A stretch of DNA of 64,000 nt from an uncultured Oscillibacter sp. Its GTDB lineage: Bacteria > Bacillota > Clostridia > Oscillospirales > Oscillospiraceae. The stretch is taken from the NCBI GenBank assembly GCA_900544615.1, contig UQVS01000002.1, positions 62,001 through 126,000 on the forward strand, written 5' to 3'. The position numbers and the translations under genes are program-made. Below the pieces are notes generated by a model. It did not search any database, was not told the DNA's origin, and was given only the letters and a program-made list of their open reading frames with translations. Positions 61,329-64,000 of the stretch are shown here, piece by piece (positions within the stretch are counted from its first letter, which is position 1; the number at the start of each line of letters is the position of its first letter).

Positions 61329-63244
61329 AGCATGGAATAATCGGCACCGCCGGCCATGTGGATCACGGCAAGACCGTGCTCATCAAGGCGCTGACCGGCA
61401 CGGACACCGACCGGCTGGCAGAGGAGAAGTGCCGGGGCATCACCATCGATTTGGGCTTTGCCCATCTGGACTGGCCCGACGGCACGCAGGCCGGGATCGT
61501 GGATGTGCCGGGACATGAAAAATTCATCAAGAATATGCTGGCCGGAGCCGGAGGGATCGATCTCGCTCTGCTGGTCGTCGCTGCGGACGAGGGGGTTATG
61601 CCCCAGACTGTGGAGCATCTGGACATTCTGTCCCTGCTGGGCATCCGGGACGGTATTGTGGTGCTGACCAAAGCCGATCTGGCAGACGCGGACTGGTTGG
61701 AGATGATCCGAAAGCAGGTGCAGGAGCTGGTGCGCGGCACGTTTCTGGAGGGAGCGCCCATTCTGCCGGTTTCCGCTGTCACCGGCAGCGGAATTTCGGA
61801 ACTGAATGAACAGCTGCACTCACTGGTGCTGCATACCAAAGAAAAAAGCACGCTGGCGCCCTTCCGTCTGCCCATTGACCGGGTCTTTTCCGTGGACGGC
61901 TTCGGCACCGTAGTCACCGGCACCCTTACGGAAGGGGTCATCCGCGTGGGAGACCCGGTGGAGCTGACGCCCTCCGGCCTGACCAGCCGCGTCCGGAACA
62001 TACAGGTTCACGGGCAGAACACGGGGGCTGCCTATGCCGGCCAGCGGGCGGCGCTGAACCTGCCCAGCCTGAAAAAAGAGGAGCTTCATCGGGGAGACGC
62101 TGCGGTAAAGCCCGGCAGCGTCCGTCCCTCCCGGATGCTGGATGTACAGCTCCGATGCCTGCCGGACGCCCGCCGCACGATCCTCAGCGGTTCGCAGGTG
62201 CATCTCTACCACGGCGCTTCCGTGCAGCTGGCCAAGGCCGTGCTGCTGGACCGGGACGAGCTGTCCCCCGGAGCGCAGTGCTTTGCCCAGCTGCGGCTGA
62301 CGGAACCGCTGGCTGCCAGACAGGGCGACCGATTTGTGATCCGATTCTACTCCCCTCTGGAAACCATTGGCGGCGGCGTGGTGCTGGATCCCTGTCCGCC
62401 CCGCCGCAAGCGGTATGACCCCGCCGTTCTGGAGTCTCTGCTGGTTCGGGAACAGGGGTCTGACCGGCAGCGGTTGCTTCAGGCCGTCGCCGGATTTGGC
62501 GTTCGCCTGCCCAACGCCGGGGAACTGGCCGGGGTGTCCGGGCTGGACGCAGCCGCAGTGCCGCCAATCATTGCGGAGCTGGTGTCCTGCGGGCAGCTGG
62601 CGGAGCCACTGCCGGGGCGCTATGTGACGGCAGCGGCGCTGGACGATCTCTGGCCCCGCTGCCGGGAGATTCTGGACACCTATCACCGCAGATTTCCCCT
62701 CCACGCCGGGATCCCGGCGGCGGAACTGCGGCAGAAGCTGTTCCGAAAGGCCGAACCTGCGGAAGCAGACGCCCTGCTGGGCGTGTTTCTGGCGGAGGGA
62801 CGGCTGACGAACACGGCGGGCCGGTATGCTCTGGCCGGATTTTCCGTTCGCCTTACCAAACGGCAGACCGCTATCCGGGAGGAGCTTCTGCGCCGCTTTT
62901 TACAGGGGGGCATGGAGCCGGAGCCAATAGAAGCCGTACTGGCGGCCATTCCTTCCCCGGAGCGTGAAACCGCCCGTCAGGTGCTGGAAAGCCTGCTCAC
63001 CTGCGGGGATCTGGTGCGGCTGTCGCCGGAGCTGTGCTGGCACCGGGATATCTGGCATCAGGCGTTGGAAGCCCTACAGACTCAATGCACCGCTCATGGC
63101 GCCGTCACACTGGCTGAGCTGCGGGATGCGCTGGGAACCACCCGGAAGTACGCCCTGCTGTTTCTGGAAGCCTGCGACCGCCGACGCATCACCATCCGGG
63201 AGGGCAACCTCCGCCGTCTGAACATGGACGTTCAGGTGCGATAA
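61325..63244 (+). CDS. selB: Selenocysteine-specific elongation factor SelB
   Basis: A 639-residue GTPase that delivers Sec-tRNA-Sec to UGA codons marked by a SECIS. The EF-Tu-like half has GHVDHGKT (about 7-14), [13 protein letters not shown] and TKADL. The C-terminal half (about 370-639) is a series of winged-helix domains; the last ones bind the SECIS hairpin ([15 protein letters not shown]...). Complete, normal length. Translationally coupled to selA and followed 71 bp later by selC. Confidence 0.97.
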   Translation: MKHGIIGTAGHVDHGKTVLIKALTGTDTDRLAEEKCRGITIDLGFAHLDWPDGTQAGIVDVPGHEKFIKNMLAGAGGIDLALLVVAADEGVMPQTVEHLDILSLLGIRDGIVVLTKADLADADWLEMIRKQVQELVRGTFLEGAPILPVSAVTGSGISELNEQLHSLVLHTKEKSTLAPFRLPIDRVFSVDGFGTVVTGTLTEGVIRVGDPVELTPSGLTSRVRNIQVHGQNTGAAYAGQRAALNLPSLKKEELHRGDAAVKPGSVRPSRMLDVQLRCLPDARRTILSGSQVHLYHGASVQLAKAVLLDRDELSPGAQCFAQLRLTEPLAARQGDRFVIRFYSPLETIGGGVVLDPCPPRRKRYDPAVLESLLVREQGSDRQRLLQAVAGFGVRLPNAGELAGVSGLDAAAVPPIIAELVSCGQLAEPLPGRYVTAAALDDLWPRCREILDTYHRRFPLHAGIPAAELRQKLFRKAEPAEADALLGVFLAEGRLTNTAGRYALAGFSVRLTKRQTAIREELLRRFLQGGMEPEPIEAVLAAIPSPERETARQVLESLLTCGDLVRLSPELCWHRDIWHQALEALQTQCTAHGAVTLAELRDALGTTRKYALLFLEACDRRRITIREGNLRRLNMDVQVR

Positions 63245-63315
63245 GCCCGCCGGGGCAGGCTGCTGTCCCGGCGGCTCCGGACCTTTGCCCTTTGATTCCT
63301 CCAAAAACTGAATAC

Positions 63316-63412
63316 GGGAGCAGATGGGTGCTGGTGTGCCTTCCGGTCTTCAAAACCGGTACGGACGGCGAACAACCGCCTGGGTGGGTTCGATTCCCAC
63401 ATGCCCCCGCCA
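63316..63412 (+). tRNA. selC: tRNA-Sec (anticodon TCA)
   Basis: Selenocysteine tRNA, 97 nt including encoded CCA (63410-63412). The anticodon stem CCGGT/ACCGG holds loop CTTCAAA with anticodon TCA at 63350-63352. The T arm is GTGGG-TTCGATT-CCCAC (63384-63400). A long extra arm and a six-pair D stem with a four-base loop are typical of tRNA-Sec. The acceptor 5' strand GGGAGCAG against 3' ATGCCCCC leaves an A-C mismatch at pair 4 and a G-A at pair 8. A terminator follows. Confidence 0.93.
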
Positions 63413-63420
63413 AAGTCAGA

Positions 63421-63447
63421 GCCGCCCTTTTGGGCGGCTTCTCTTTT
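63421..63447 (+). terminator. Terminator after selC
   Basis: Stem GCCGCCC / GGGCGGC with a TTTT loop, then TTCTCTTTT. Confidence 0.88.
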
Positions 63448-63508
63448 GGCGGGGGCATGTTTTCATGTTCCTTATCTTCATCTTTTTCTGGCTGGAACTG
63501 CCGGAATG

Positions 63509-63517
63509 TGGTATACT
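63509..63517 (+). promoter_or_regulatory. trxB promoter (extended -10)
   Basis: TGGTATACT forms an extended -10 about 38 bp before the trxB ATG; the -35 is weak. Confidence 0.55.
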
Positions 63518-63554
63518 CATTCCAAATAGATACACAGAAGAAAGGAACCATGCC

Positions 63555-64000
63555 ATGGACACCATTTATGACGTTATTATCTTAGGAGCTGGCCCGGCCG
63601 GGCTGTCCGCCGCCATTTATGCCGGCCGGGGCCGTCTGAACACCCTGCTGCTGGAGCAGGGGCAGGACGGCGGTCAGATTGCCCTCACTGCTCATCTGGA
63701 CAACTACCCCGGTCAGCTGGAGGGGGACTCCGGCTCCAGTCTCATCGCCCGGATGTCCGCGCAGGCTGACAGAGCCGGCGTCCAGCGGATCCGGGATACC
63801 ATCCGCACGGCGGAGCTGGACGGTCCCGTAAAAAAGCTGGCGGGACGGACGGAAGCTTACCTTGCCAAAACGGTGATTCTGGCCTCCGGCGCTTCGCCGC
63901 GGCCCATTGGCTGCAAAAATGAGGACGCCTACGTGGGACGGGGCATTTCCTTCTGCGCCACCTGCGACGCGGCATTTTTTCGGGATCTGGAGGTCTTTGT
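63555..64000 (+). CDS. trxB: Thioredoxin reductase-like flavoprotein TrxB (3' end missing)
   Basis: The first 148 residues of an FAD/NAD(P)H disulfide reductase. The FAD loop GAGPAGLSAAIYAGRG is at about 11-26, then QDGGQIALTAHLDNYPG, and the redox centre CATC at residues 134-137. The active site uses two ordinary Cys, no UGA. The gene runs off the window. Position after the selenium genes is suggestive, as thioredoxin reductase often supplies electrons to selenium metabolism, but it has a separate promoter. Confidence 0.93.
   Translation, partial: MDTIYDVIILGAGPAGLSAAIYAGRGRLNTLLLEQGQDGGQIALTAHLDNYPGQLEGDSGSSLIARMSAQADRAGVQRIRDTIRTAELDGPVKKLAGRTEAYLAKTVILASGASPRPIGCKNEDAYVGRGISFCATCDAAFFRDLEVF

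Noticed and set aside
63954..63965. Selenocysteine in thioredoxin reductase
   Set aside because: The redox centre reads TGC GCC ACC TGC, two ordinary cysteines; no in-frame TGA.

Overview
The window reads as chromosomal DNA of an anaerobic, endospore-forming, GC-rich member of the Bacillota, most likely class Clostridia, order Oscillospirales. The signs are spo0A and spoIVB, a short archaeal-type prolyl-tRNA synthetase, a minimal SufC/SufB pair, a Firmicutes-type division/cell-wall cluster, dense AGGAGG ribosome binding sites and a full selenocysteine system. Genus-level placement (Oscillibacter/Lawsonibacter-like) is a guess. No phage, insertion sequence, integrase, CRISPR array or rRNA gene was seen. 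Both ends are cut: pcrA enters on the left and trxB leaves on the right.

Layout. 1-5.3 kb: pcrA, a DUF554 membrane protein, tcdA and a PrsA-type foldase. 5.4-5.6 kb: a structured RNA gene (candidate 6S RNA). 5.7-13.6 kb: DUF1292, a class A PBP, DUF951 with a coupled 31-residue membrane peptide, an S1-domain protein, rarA and proS. 13.8-18.2 kb: a TSCPD protein, spo0A, then a NUDIX hydrolase and a C39-like lipoprotein lying between spo0A and spoIVB. 18.4-31.9 kb: a reduced dcw cluster on the minus strand, transcribed mraZ-rsmH-ftsL-PBP2-murE-mraY-ftsW-murG-murA-divIB-ftsZ. No murC, murD, murF or ftsA is present. 32-37.3 kb: coaD/rsmD, greA, a ferritin-like protein and the SufC/SufB pair. 37.3-45.5 kb: an AraC regulator, a copper-amine-oxidase-like stalk protein, lrgAB, a MoxR/VWA pair and a Zur-ZnuC-ZnuB operon without znuA. 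45.7-49.8 kb: a MarR-controlled heterodimeric ABC exporter. 49.9-54.1 kb: a candidate small RNA, an SGNH hydrolase, a nucleotidyltransferase, nth and three unrecognised small genes.

54.2-63.5 kb is a selenium island. yedE and a TusA-like gene form one unit. yedF, a cysteine desulfurase, a DUF3343 gene and a LysR gene form a second, translationally coupled unit. selD stands alone and is itself a selenoprotein, with an in-frame UGA and a hairpin just downstream. selA-selB-selC (tRNA-Sec) form the last unit. Together these could take up selenium or a related sulfur species, mobilise it, make selenophosphate, charge tRNA-Sec and decode UGA. The yedF operon promoter carries a perfect 18-bp palindrome filling its spacer. 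thioredoxin reductase (trxB) follows.

Most transcription units have a readable sigma-A promoter with 16-18 bp spacing and a strong hairpin terminator, so unit borders are well supported. Several promoters carry operator-like repeats next to a matching regulator gene: MraZ, Zur/Fur, MarR and Spo0A. All product names are from reading sequence motifs; no database search was run.
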